Shown piece after piece: positions 32,810 through 40,427 of a stretch of 64,000 nucleotides of DNA; within the stretch, counting starts at the first letter, position 1, and each line of letters starts with the position of its first letter. Origin of the DNA: Thermocrispum municipale DSM 44069 (GTDB lineage: Bacteria; Actinomycetota; Actinomycetes; Mycobacteriales; Pseudonocardiaceae). The stretch covers positions 386,156-450,155 of the forward strand of contig NZ_ATYT01000003.1 of assembly GCF_000427825.1 (NCBI RefSeq), given 5' to 3'. The notes under the pieces are model-generated. The model was not told the DNA's origin, did no database searches, and saw nothing but the letters and a program-made list of their open reading frames with translations. Both the position numbers and the translations under genes were made by a program.

Positions 32810-35098
32810 TTGTCCGAGTCCGGTGAGGTTCGCACGTCAAGCCCAACCGTCGACATCGACTCCGAACTGGCCGCCGAGCAGGCCTACACCGACACCGTCT
32901 ACGCCAAGCTGGACGCCGAGCGAGCGGACACCGCGGTGCGGTTGTCCCGGGCATTGGCGGATCAACCGGGAAGCTCGCCACAGTTGCGCACCGAGCGCGA
33001 AGTGGCGACCACGATGTACCGCGAACGCCTCGCACAGCTGAACGGGGTCGAGGCGGGCCTGTACTTCGGCAGGCTGGACAACACCGACGGCTCGATCGCC
33101 CGGATCGGGCGGATCGGGCTGTTCGACGAGGAGAACGACTACGAGCCGCTGCTGCTCGACTGGCGAGCCCCGGCCGCCCGGCCGTTCTACCTCGCCACGG
33201 CGGCCTCGCCGCAAGGCGTGCGGCGGCGCAGGCACGTGCGGCTGCGCCTGCGTCAGGTGGTCGGCTACGACGACGAGGTGCTCGACCTGGATTCCGACGA
33301 GCAGGGGTCGGATCTCGGCCTGGCCGGCGAGGCGGCCCTGCTGGCCGCGTTGAACCGGCAGCGCGGCGATCAGATGCGCGACATCGTCGCCACCATCCAG
33401 GCCGAACAGGACGAGATCATCCGCTCCGGTCTCGGCGGTGTGTTGGTGGTGCAAGGCGGTCCGGGCACCGGTAAGACCGCGGTCGCGCTGCACCGTGCGG
33501 CGTACCTGCTGTACGAGCACCGTGAGTTGCTGTCCAGCCGCGGTGTGCTGGTTGTCGGGCCGAACCAGACGTTCCTGCACTACATCGGTCAGGTGCTGCC
33601 GTCACTGGGTGAGACCGGGGTGCTGATGGCGACCATGGGCGAGCTGTTCCCCGGGGTCAAGGCCGATCGGCAGGAGTCCCGGGAAGCGGCCGAGGTGAAG
33701 GGCCGGGCCGTCATGGTGGAGGTCCTGCGCAACGCGGTGGCCGACAGGGAACAGGTGCCGCCGAAACCGTGGCAGCTGGAGACCGAGGCAGGCGTGGTCA
33801 CGCTGGAGCCGGACGTCGTGCGCGCGGCCAGGGACCGAGCTCGCGCGGCCGACCGCCCGCACAACGTGGCCCGCAGGCTGTTCGTCGACGCCGTGCTGGA
33901 CGCGTTGGCCCAGCAGGCCACGGACCGCTTGGCCGACTCCGTGGAAGACGGCCTCGACGAGATCGCCTACGTCGAAGGCGAGGACCCGGACGCGGAACTG
34001 CTGGACGACGACGATGTGGCGGACGCCCGCGCCGAACTGGCCGAGGCGCCCGCGGTGCGCAAGGCACTGGAGGCGCTGTGGCCGGACATCAGCCCGCAAC
34101 GACTCCTTGCCGACTTGCTCAGCGACGCCGACCGCCTGGCGTCCGCAGCGGAGGGCCTGTTGAGCGAGGCCGACCAGCGAGCGATCCTGCGTAAGCGTGG
34201 AACGGCGTGGACGCCGTCGGACGTTCCGCTGCTCGACGAGCTGGCCGTGCTGCTCGGCGAGGATCGCACCGAGGCCGACGCGCAACGGGAGCGGGAGCGC
34301 AGGGAGCAGCTGGCCTACGCGCAGGGTGTGCTGCACATCCTCGAACAGGACGACGAGATCGCCGACGAGGAGCGGCTGCGCGTCGCCGACTTGCTGGACG
34401 CCGAGCTGCTGGCCGAGCGTGAGGCGCTGCGCAGCGCGATGACCGCGGCCGAACGCGCCGCCGAGGACCGTACGTGGACGTTCGGGCATGTGATCGTCGA
34501 CGAGGCGCAGGAGTTGACGCCGATGGACTGGCGCTTGCTCATGCGTCGGTGCCCCACGCGATCCATGACGCTGGTCGGCGACATCGCGCAGACCAGCGCA
34601 GCCGGTGGTGCGAAGTCGTGGCACGAGGTGCTCGAGCCGTTCGTCGGCGACCGCTGGCGGCTCGCCGAGCTGACGGTCAATTACCGCACGCCTGCGGAGA
34701 TCATGGCCGTCGCGGCCGACGCGCTGCGCAAGGTCGACCCGGAGCTGGAGCCGCCGAAGTCGGTGCGGGAAACCGGGGTGCCGCCGTGGGAGGCCGGCGT
34801 CCCGGCGGCCGAGCTGGCCGACCGGCTGTCCGAGCTGGTCGCGCGCGAACTGGACGAGGTGAACGGCGGCACGGTGGCCGTGCTGGGTCCGCCGTCGCTG
34901 GTGTCGTCGCTGCGGTCCAAGGTGCACCGGGAGCGCTTGTCGGTGTTGACCGTGCAGCGGGCCAAGGGGCTGGAGTTCGACGCCGTGATCGTGCTGGAAC
35001 CGGAGGAGATCGCGTCGGCCAGCCCGCGGGGCTACTCCGACCTCTACGTGGCGTTGACGCGAGCGACGCAACGCCTCGGCGTGATTCGTACCGAATGA
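32810..35098 (+). CDS. HelD/HelR-type RNA polymerase recycling ATPase (UvrD-like)
   Basis: A 762-residue superfamily 1 ATPase. The N-terminal coiled segment (~10-75, ELAAEQAYTDTVYAKLDAERAD) and the insertion pattern fit the HelD group, which pries open and recycles stalled RNA polymerase, rather than replicative UvrD. In Streptomyces the relative HelR displaces rifamycin from polymerase. Motifs: Walker A GGPGTGKTAVALHRAAYLL (~216-234), Walker B VIVDEAQELTPMDWRLLMRR, LVGDIAQTSAAGG, LTVNYRTPAEIM, TVQRAKGLEFDAVIVL and VALTRATQRLGVI at the end. The likely start is TTG 32810, six bases after GGAG (32801-32804); an upstream TTG at 32780 is less well placed. No 19-bp rifamycin-associated element is recognised upstream. 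rbpA, another rifampicin-tolerance factor, is in the same window. Confidence 0.85.
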   Translation: MSESGEVRTSSPTVDIDSELAAEQAYTDTVYAKLDAERADTAVRLSRALADQPGSSPQLRTEREVATTMYRERLAQLNGVEAGLYFGRLDNTDGSIARIGRIGLFDEENDYEPLLLDWRAPAARPFYLATAASPQGVRRRRHVRLRLRQVVGYDDEVLDLDSDEQGSDLGLAGEAALLAALNRQRGDQMRDIVATIQAEQDEIIRSGLGGVLVVQGGPGTGKTAVALHRAAYLLYEHRELLSSRGVLVVGPNQTFLHYIGQVLPSLGETGVLMATMGELFPGVKADRQESREAAEVKGRAVMVEVLRNAVADREQVPPKPWQLETEAGVVTLEPDVVRAARDRARAADRPHNVARRLFVDAVLDALAQQATDRLADSVEDGLDEIAYVEGEDPDAELLDDDDVADARAELAEAPAVRKALEALWPDISPQRLLADLLSDADRLASAAEGLLSEADQRAILRKRGTAWTPSDVPLLDELAVLLGEDRTEADAQRERERREQLAYAQGVLHILEQDDEIADEERLRVADLLDAELLAEREALRSAMTAAERAAEDRTWTFGHVIVDEAQELTPMDWRLLMRRCPTRSMTLVGDIAQTSAAGGAKSWHEVLEPFVGDRWRLAELTVNYRTPAEIMAVAADALRKVDPELEPPKSVRETGVPPWEAGVPAAELADRLSELVARELDEVNGGTVAVLGPPSLVSSLRSKVHRERLSVLTVQRAKGLEFDAVIVLEPEEIASASPRGYSDLYVALTRATQRLGVIRTE

Positions 35099-35134
35099 CG
35101 GCGAGGCGGTGTCAGTGCCGTCGCAGTGACTGGA

Positions 35135-35140
35135 TAGTCT
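35135..35140 (+). promoter_or_regulatory. candidate -10 element for leaderless lipoprotein mRNA
   Basis: TAGTCT ends 7 nt before the ATG at 35148; no ribosome-binding site lies between, so a leaderless transcript is likely. It lies just after the helicase stop (35098). Confidence 0.5.
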
Positions 35141-35147
35141 GCGTGCC

Positions 35148-35720
35148 ATGAAGAACGCACGTGCCGCAGCGGTGCTGGCCGCCGCCGGGGCGATGGTGGC
35201 CCTGGTCGCCTGCTCGCCGTCGAAGGAGCAAGACTCGCCGCTGCCCCCAGGGACCGAGCCCGAGTTGACCATCGACGCGCCGAGCAGCAGCGCCGCGCCC
35301 GTGGCGGACACCGGGGGCGAGCCGTGCACCATCGACGACTTCACCGTCGAAGGCAGGGCGGGCACCAAGCCGGAGATCACCGTGCCGGACCAGCCGTGTG
35401 CCCCACCGGAGAAGCCACTGGTCGACGAGCTCGACGAGGGTGAGGGCGCCGCCGCGAAGAAGGGCGACGAGGTCTCCGTCGACTACGTGATGGTCGGCGT
35501 GGCCAGCGGTCACGAAGCCACCAACTGGACCGCGGACGGACCGGAGTCGACGCAGCTCGAGGCCGGTGGCAGCGAGGAAGGCTGGGAGGACGCCCTGGTG
35601 GGCATGAAGCCCGGCGCCCGCAAGCTGATCGTGCTGAACGCCGACCAGCTCGCGGACGTCGAGCCCTCGGCCTTCGAATCCGGCGAGGCCGTGGCCATCG
35701 TGGTCGGCCGGTCCGAGTAG
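35148..35720 (+). CDS. FKBP-like lipoprotein
   Basis: A 190-residue secreted lipoprotein. The signal peptide (MKNARAAAVLAAAGAMVALVAC) ends in a lipobox VALVAC, with Cys22 as the lipid anchor. A Ser/Pro/Asp-rich linker (23-60) follows and a small domain with a Cys pair (~64 and ~87). The C-terminal ~90 residues resemble an FKBP-type peptidyl-prolyl isomerase: KKGDEVSVDYVMVG (strand 2), then EEGWEDALVGMKPGARKLIVLNADQLAD (the central helix GWEDAL.GMK.G and following strand). Several aromatic active-site residues of FKBP are absent, so catalysis is doubtful and a chaperone or binding role is possible. ATG 35148 is preceded at leaderless distance by TAGTCT. Monocistronic; converges with the quinone reductase. 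Confidence 0.8.
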   Translation: MKNARAAAVLAAAGAMVALVACSPSKEQDSPLPPGTEPELTIDAPSSSAAPVADTGGEPCTIDDFTVEGRAGTKPEITVPDQPCAPPEKPLVDELDEGEGAAAKKGDEVSVDYVMVGVASGHEATNWTADGPESTQLEAGGSEEGWEDALVGMKPGARKLIVLNADQLADVEPSAFESGEAVAIVVGRSE

Positions 35721-35725
35721 GCCGG

Positions 35726-36688
35726 TTACGGCTCCAGCAGCAGCTTGCCGGTCGTCTTGCGGGCGGCAAGGTCCGCATGCGCCTTGGCGGCGTCCGCGAG
35801 TGGGTAACGCCCGCCGATGCGCACCCGCACCTGGCCCGCGGCGATGACCTCGAACAGGTCGGCTGCCCGCTGGTCGAGCTCCTCGCGGGTGGCGATGAAG
35901 TGCTTGAGCATCGGCCGGGTCAGGAACACCGATCCGGCCGCGTTCAGGCGCTGCGGGTCGACCGGGTCCACCGGTCCACTGGAGGCGCCGAACAGCGCCA
36001 GCGTCCCGCGTCTGCGCAGTGACTGCAGGCTGCCGTCGAACGTGGTCTTGCCGACACCGTCGTAGACGGCCGCGACGCCCTCGCCGCCGGTGGCTTCCCG
36101 CACCTGGTCGACGAAGTTGTCGTAGTCGAAGACCTCGGTGGCGCCGAGCTCGAGGGCTTCCTGGCGCTTCTCCGGTGAGGTCGTGGCGTACACCGTCGCG
36201 CCCAGGTGCTTGGCCCACTGGGTGAGGATGCCTCCGGTGCCGCCCGCCGCGGCGTGGATCAGCACCGCGTCGCCGGGTTGCACCGCGTACACCGAGTGCA
36301 GCAGGTAGTGCGCTGTCATGCCCTGCAGCAGGGCCGCGGCGGCGTCGGCCAGATCGACGTTGTCGGGCACCTTGACCGCGGCGGACGTCGGCACCACGAC
36401 CTGCTCGGCGTAGCTGCCCAACGTCATGGTCCAGGCCACCCGGTCACCCTCGGCGAACCCGGTGACGCCCGGGCCCACCGCGGACACCACGCCGGCACCT
36501 TCGACGCCGTTGGTGAACGGAAGGTCGGCGGGGTAGAGGCCGGTCCGGTAGTAGATGTCGATGAAGTTCACCCCGGCGACGGCGAGGTCGACCAGGATCT
36601 CTCCTTCGCCCGGCTGACGGACCTCGACGTCGGTGTAGGCCATGACCTCCGGGCCACCGTGCTCGCGTACCTGAACGCCTCTGGGCAT
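35726..36688 (-). CDS. zinc-free quinone oxidoreductase (MDR superfamily)
   Basis: NADPH-dependent quinone reductase / zeta-crystallin type, 320 residues. The N-terminal GroES-like domain contains VNFIDIYYRTGLYP (~40-53) and lacks the Cys ligands of zinc alcohol dehydrogenases. The Rossmann domain shows GDAVLIHAAAGGTGGILTQWAKHLGATVYATTS (residues ~138-170), which fits NADPH binding. The C-terminus has RYPLADAAKAHADLAARKTTGKLLLEP, typical of Qor. Such enzymes make one-electron semiquinone or reduce enals. ATG 36688 has AGAGGAGA as Shine-Dalgarno. Monocistronic, between the lipoprotein and the ATP-grasp gene. It corresponds in position to the qor gene I recall upstream of the mycobacterial ctaB/mptB region. 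Confidence 0.9.
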   Translation of the reverse strand: MPRGVQVREHGGPEVMAYTDVEVRQPGEGEILVDLAVAGVNFIDIYYRTGLYPADLPFTNGVEGAGVVSAVGPGVTGFAEGDRVAWTMTLGSYAEQVVVPTSAAVKVPDNVDLADAAAALLQGMTAHYLLHSVYAVQPGDAVLIHAAAGGTGGILTQWAKHLGATVYATTSPEKRQEALELGATEVFDYDNFVDQVREATGGEGVAAVYDGVGKTTFDGSLQSLRRRGTLALFGASSGPVDPVDPQRLNAAGSVFLTRPMLKHFIATREELDQRAADLFEVIAAGQVRVRIGGRYPLADAAKAHADLAARKTTGKLLLEP

Positions 36689-36750
36689 ACGTGTCTCTCC
36701 TCTGCTTCACCGTCGGTGGCTGCAACAGTAGGCAATGCCGGCTTGTTCCG

Positions 36751-36764
36751 GTCGACCGGTCGAC
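36751..36764. promoter_or_regulatory. 14-bp perfect palindrome, candidate operator
   Basis: GTCGACCGGTCGAC is a perfect 14-bp inverted repeat whose right end lies 8 bp before the TACACT -10 box of the ATP-grasp gene, so it occupies the -35 region. A dimeric repressor or activator could bind there. The neighbouring qor gene starts only 63 bp away on the other strand and could share it. Confidence 0.4.
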
Positions 36765-36772
36765 GGCGTGCC

Positions 36773-36778
36773 TACACT
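36773..36778 (+). promoter_or_regulatory. candidate -10 element for leaderless ATP-grasp mRNA
   Basis: TACACT, 7 nt before GTG 36786 (10 nt before ATG 36789), matches the TANNNT consensus. The 14-bp palindrome at 36751-36764 replaces a recognisable -35. Confidence 0.5.
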
Positions 36779-36785
36779 CGGCGGT

Positions 36786-37664
36786 GTGATGGGCTCTCCG
36801 ACCGTGCTGCTTGCCGGGTGCGCTGCTCTGCCGCGCGGCGACGGTGACGAGGACGTTTTGCTGGCCGCGCTGGCGGATCTGGGATGCACGGCCGACTGGG
36901 TGGTGTGGGGCGAGCCGCGTGCGCGGGAGGCCGACCTGGTCATCCTGCGCGCCACCTGGGACTACGACTCGCGGCGTGACGAGTTCCTGGACTGGTGCGA
37001 GTCCGTGCCGCGGCTGCGCAACGACGCCGCCGTCGCACGATGGAACACCGACAAGACCTATTTGCTCGACATGCAAGCACGCGGGGTGGCGATCGTCCCG
37101 ACCGTGCTGGCCGAACCGGGCGAGCAGGTCGAGTGGCCGGACACCGAGTTCGTGATCAAGCCCACGGTCGGTGCGGGTTCCCGGGGTGCGCAGCGGTTTC
37201 CGGCAGGTACCACGCGGCATGCCGACGAGCATCTGGCCGCGCTGCACGCCAGAGGCACCGGCGCGCTCATCCAGCCCTATCAGTCCACCGTGGACCGGCA
37301 CGGAGAGACGGCGGTGGTGTTCATCGCGGGCGAGCTGTCGCACACGTATGTGAAAGGCCCGCTGCTGGTGCCGGGCTCGTGGCTGGACAGCTCGGGGCTG
37401 TTCGCCACCGAGACGCTGATGCCGGTCGAGGCGTCACCCGAGGTCCTGCGCTTCGCCGACAAAGCGCTCGACGTCGCGGCGGATGTGCTGAGCATGGATC
37501 GCGCGGAGTTCCTCTACGCCCGGGTGGACGTGGTGCGATCCGACGCGGGAGAGCCGCTGCTGCTGGAGCTGGAACTGACCGAACCGTCGCTCGGGTTCGC
37601 GTTCGGCGGCAGGCAGGCGGCGGACCGGTTGGCCAAGGCGGCGCGGGAGATCGCGCTGTCCTGA
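36786..37664 (+). CDS. ATP-grasp domain protein, unknown substrate
   Basis: A ~292-residue protein with the layout of a carboxylate-amine ligase. The N-terminal pre-ATP-grasp domain reads VLLAGCAALPRGDGDEDVLLAALADLG and DLVILRATWDYDSRRDEFLDW. The nucleotide-binding ATP-grasp fold follows, with PDTEFVIKPTVGAGSRGAQRF (phosphate-binding Lys and Gly loop, ~122-142), LIQPYQSTVDRHGETAVVFIAGELSHTYVK and the metal-binding LLLELELTEPSLGF (two Glu, ~260-275). This resembles the actinobacterial/proteobacterial family that includes glutathione-synthetase-like and cycloserine-pathway ligases. The substrate is unknown. GTG 36786 fits a leaderless start; ATG 36789 is next in frame. Monocistronic, with a palindromic candidate operator upstream. 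Confidence 0.8.
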   Translation: MMGSPTVLLAGCAALPRGDGDEDVLLAALADLGCTADWVVWGEPRAREADLVILRATWDYDSRRDEFLDWCESVPRLRNDAAVARWNTDKTYLLDMQARGVAIVPTVLAEPGEQVEWPDTEFVIKPTVGAGSRGAQRFPAGTTRHADEHLAALHARGTGALIQPYQSTVDRHGETAVVFIAGELSHTYVKGPLLVPGSWLDSSGLFATETLMPVEASPEVLRFADKALDVAADVLSMDRAEFLYARVDVVRSDAGEPLLLELELTEPSLGFAFGGRQAADRLAKAAREIALS

Positions 37665-37667
37665 CGG

Positions 37668-38651
37668 CTATGCCGCGACCGGCTCGCCCGCCTCGGTGGT
37701 CGCGGGCTCGGTCCCGTCGGGCTTCGGAACCGGGCCACGGTCACGCGCGGCGCACCACAGCGCGGCGGTGCAGATGACCACGAGTGCGGCACCCAGCACG
37801 TGCAGCGAGACCAGCTCCTCCGGCACGCCCAGTTCGTACTGCGCCGACCCGAGCACGCCCTGGGCCACGGCAGCCAGCCACAACAGCGCGTAGCTGCGGG
37901 TGAACGGCTTCGGTGTGGGGGAGCGGAGCAGCGAGATCCCGAGCACGACGAGCAGAGCCAGGAACGTGACCAGCAGTGCGCCGTGCACCTTCGCGAGCAC
38001 CTCGATCGGCAGGGCCAGGCGCGGCGTGTCCGGATCGCCGCCGTGCGGCCCGGCACCGGTGACCATCGTGCCGGCCACCAGTACGGCGGCCAGGGCCACC
38101 ACGAGCGCCTGCAGCAACCGGTGCGTCACGGAGCCGATCAGCCATCGCGGTTCCCGTTCGCCTTCGCGGAACGCCGTGAACAGCAGCACGGCGAGCCAGA
38201 TCAGCACGGCCGACACCAGGAAGTGCAGCGCGACGGTCCACCACAGCAGCCCGGCCAGGACCGTGATCCCGCCGATCACGCCCTGGGATGCCGTCCCGGC
38301 GAGCACGCCGAGCGCCAGCGCCAGCGGCCGACGCCTGCCGTCCACCTGGCGCAGCCGCCAGGCGATGACCACCGCGGCGAGGGCGGTCGCCCCGACCACG
38401 CCGGTCAGCAGCCGGTTGCCGAACTCGATCCACTGGTTGAGCGTTGCGTACTCGGGGTGATCGGTGGGGAACATCGTGCCCGGGTGGCAGTTCGGCCACG
38501 CGGTGCAGCCCAGCCCGGAGCCGGTGACGCGGACGACCGAGCCGGTGACACCGATGAGGCTCTGCGTGATGATGACCAGCAGCCCGACGATCCACTGCGT
38601 CCGTGTCGACGGATGCGGGACTCGGGCGATCAAACGGGCAAGACGCTGCAC
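37668..38651 (-). CDS. ctaA: haem A synthase (COX15/CtaA family)
   Basis: Oxidises the C8 methyl of haem O to the formyl of haem A. This is a 327-residue membrane protein with eight predicted helices in two four-helix halves. The first half contains GSVVRVTGSGLGCTAWPNCHPG, with the extracytoplasmic Cys pair and the R/T motif of the family, followed by EFGNRLLTGVVGA (haem-ligand region). The second half repeats with VKVHGALLVTFLALL and LVSLHVLGAALVV, whose His residues are probable haem ligands. GTG start at 38651, 6 nt after a minus-strand TACCAT, hence perhaps leaderless. Works after ctaB, 5 kb away. The C-terminus is a short soluble tail. Confidence 0.93.
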   Translation of the reverse strand: MQRLARLIARVPHPSTRTQWIVGLLVIITQSLIGVTGSVVRVTGSGLGCTAWPNCHPGTMFPTDHPEYATLNQWIEFGNRLLTGVVGATALAAVVIAWRLRQVDGRRRPLALALGVLAGTASQGVIGGITVLAGLLWWTVALHFLVSAVLIWLAVLLFTAFREGEREPRWLIGSVTHRLLQALVVALAAVLVAGTMVTGAGPHGGDPDTPRLALPIEVLAKVHGALLVTFLALLVVLGISLLRSPTPKPFTRSYALLWLAAVAQGVLGSAQYELGVPEELVSLHVLGAALVVICTAALWCAARDRGPVPKPDGTEPATTEAGEPVAA

Positions 38652-38657
38652 GAACCG

Positions 38658-38663
38658 ATGGTA
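38658..38663 (-). promoter_or_regulatory. candidate -10 element for leaderless ctaA mRNA
   Basis: Read on the minus strand, TACCAT ends 6 nt before the GTG start of ctaA at 38651. No Shine-Dalgarno sequence is found. Same geometry as at several other genes in this window. Confidence 0.45.
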
Positions 38664-38718
38664 TGCAGTGCGTCGTCCCAGCCAGTGGGCGGGCTGCTCG
38701 AGGTGCGCTGTGGGCCAC

Positions 38719-39504
38719 TCAGGTCAGCTTGGTGGTGCGCGTCGCCAGGACCGCACCGGCGGCACCCCACACGACGAGCACCGCGACGGAGTCCCACGCG
38801 GCGGCGCCGTGCAGCAGAGCCGCGCGCAGGCCCTCCGCCAGCGCCCCGGACGGCAAGTACTCGGCCACGGTGGCCAGGCCCGGCGGGAGGGCATCCGGTG
38901 CCAGCACGATGCCCCCGGCAAGCAGCAGCGCGAACCACAGCACGTTGGCCACTGCGAGGACGATCTCGGCCCGCAGCACCCCGCCGAGCAGCACACCCAG
39001 TGCACCGAAGCTGACGATGCCTACCAACACCAGCACGACGGCCATGGGGATGCCGCCGAGTACGGGGGAGAAGCCGAGCGCGGCGGCCACCCCGCCCAGG
39101 ATCAGCACTTGGATGGCGGCGATGCACAGCGCGGCCACGATCCGGCCGGAGATCAGCACCCACAACGGCAGCGCGGTCGCCGCCAGCCGCTTGAACACGC
39201 CGTACTTGCGGTCGAAGCCCAACGCTATGGCCTGGCCGGTGAACGCCGAGGACATCACCGCCAGCGCGAGGATCCGCGGGGTCGTCCAGTCGACCGGCGC
39301 GGCACCGTCCAGCTGGTCACCGGGGATCAGGTTCAGCACGCTCATGCCGATCAGCAGCGCGAGCGGGATGAGCAGGGTGAGCAGGATCTGTTCGCCCTGC
39401 CGCAAGGTCAGCAGCGTCTCCACCTTGGCGTGGGTACGCAGCATGCGCCCGGTGCTGCCGCGGCCCGGCGCGGGCGTGAACGTGCCCTCGGCGAACGTGG
39501 TCAT
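38719..39504 (-). CDS. ABC-2 type transporter permease
   Basis: A 261-residue permease with six hydrophobic helices (starting near ILLTLLIPLALLIGMSVLNLIPGD), a cytoplasmic N-terminus, and the FDRKYGVFKRLAATALPLWVLISGRIVAA segment that is the coupling-helix region typical of ABC-2 exporters. It ends with WGAAGAVLATRTTKLT. It forms an exporter with the ATPase encoded just upstream: the ATG at 39504 overlaps the ATPase stop (ATGA). Substrate unknown; such pairs export drugs, lipids or polysaccharides. The position downstream of mptB matches the ABC transporter genes I recall beside mptB in mycobacteria (Rv1456c-Rv1458c), suggesting an envelope role. Confidence 0.9.
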   Translation of the reverse strand: MTTFAEGTFTPAPGRGSTGRMLRTHAKVETLLTLRQGEQILLTLLIPLALLIGMSVLNLIPGDQLDGAAPVDWTTPRILALAVMSSAFTGQAIALGFDRKYGVFKRLAATALPLWVLISGRIVAALCIAAIQVLILGGVAAALGFSPVLGGIPMAVVLVLVGIVSFGALGVLLGGVLRAEIVLAVANVLWFALLLAGGIVLAPDALPPGLATVAEYLPSGALAEGLRAALLHGAAAWDSVAVLVVWGAAGAVLATRTTKLT

Positions 39505-40427
39505 GCGCGTAGCTCCCGTCCGGTGAGCTCGAGGAACACGTCCTCGAGGTCCTTCGAGCCGACGTGCAGTTGCTCGGCGAGGACGCCGTGCTGGGCGCAC
39601 CAGGCGGTCACGGTGGACACCACCTGCGGGTCGATCTTGCCCGTGACCCGGTACGAACCGGGCGAGGCCTCGGCGACCGTGTAGCCCTCGGGCAGCGCTT
39701 CGGTGAGCAGCGTGGTGTCGAGTCCCGGCCGGGCGCGGAACGTGAGCTGTTCGGCGTCGCCGTCGGACGCGGTCAACTCCGCTGGGGAGCCCTGCGCCAC
39801 GACGCGGCCACGGTCGATGATCACCACCTGATCGGCCAGCGTCTCGGCCTCTTCCATCAGGTGGGTGGTGAGCAGGATGCTGACGCCGTCGGTGCGCAGA
39901 GCGGACAGCAGCTCCCACACCAGACGCCGCGCTTGCGGATCCATGCCGGCCGTGGGTTCGTCGAGGAACACCAGCTCGGGACGTCCGACGATCGCGCACG
40001 CCAGCGACAACCGTTGCTGCTGACCGCCGGACAATCGCTTGAACGGGGTGCGCGCCGACTTCGCCAAGCCGAGAACGTCCAGCAACCAGCGCGTGTCCAG
40101 CGGGTTGGCCGCGCAGCTGGCGACCAGCTGCAGCATCTCGCCCGCCCGCACTCCGGGATAAGCGCCGCCACCCTGCGGCATGACGCCGATGCGAGGGCGG
40201 AGTTGATCACGGTCACGATGCGGGTCCAGGCCCAGAACGCGAACCGTGCCTGCGTCCGCGCGCTGCAATCCTTCGGCAATCTCGACGGTGGTGGTCTTGC
40301 CCGCGCCGTTGGGGCCGAGGAGGGCCAGCAACTGGCCGCGCGGCATGTCCACGTCGACACCGTCCACCGCGACGGTCGAGCCGAATCGTTTCACCAGCCC
40401 CGAGATGTGCAGTGCGGGCTCACTCAC
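39501..40427 (-). CDS. ABC transporter ATP-binding protein (DrrA-like)
   Basis: A 308-residue ATPase. Visible: Walker A GPNGAGKTT (~residues 37-45), Q-loop MPQGG, signature LSGGQQQRLSLA (~135), Walker B LVFLDEPTAGMD, H-loop LLTTHLMEEAE, and a C-terminal extension (~215-308) of the DrrA/CcmA-like type with ELTGRELRA at the end. GTG 40427 is the start; the preceding 40 codons have Arg/Cys-rich, non-conserved sequence. It overlaps the mptB stop by 8 nt and the permease start by 4 nt, so mptB, the ATPase and the permease form one operon. Confidence 0.93.
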   Translation of the reverse strand: MSEPALHISGLVKRFGSTVAVDGVDVDMPRGQLLALLGPNGAGKTTTVEIAEGLQRADAGTVRVLGLDPHRDRDQLRPRIGVMPQGGGAYPGVRAGEMLQLVASCAANPLDTRWLLDVLGLAKSARTPFKRLSGGQQQRLSLACAIVGRPELVFLDEPTAGMDPQARRLVWELLSALRTDGVSILLTTHLMEEAETLADQVVIIDRGRVVAQGSPAELTASDGDAEQLTFRARPGLDTTLLTEALPEGYTVAEASPGSYRVTGKIDPQVVSTVTAWCAQHGVLAEQLHVGSKDLEDVFLELTGRELRA

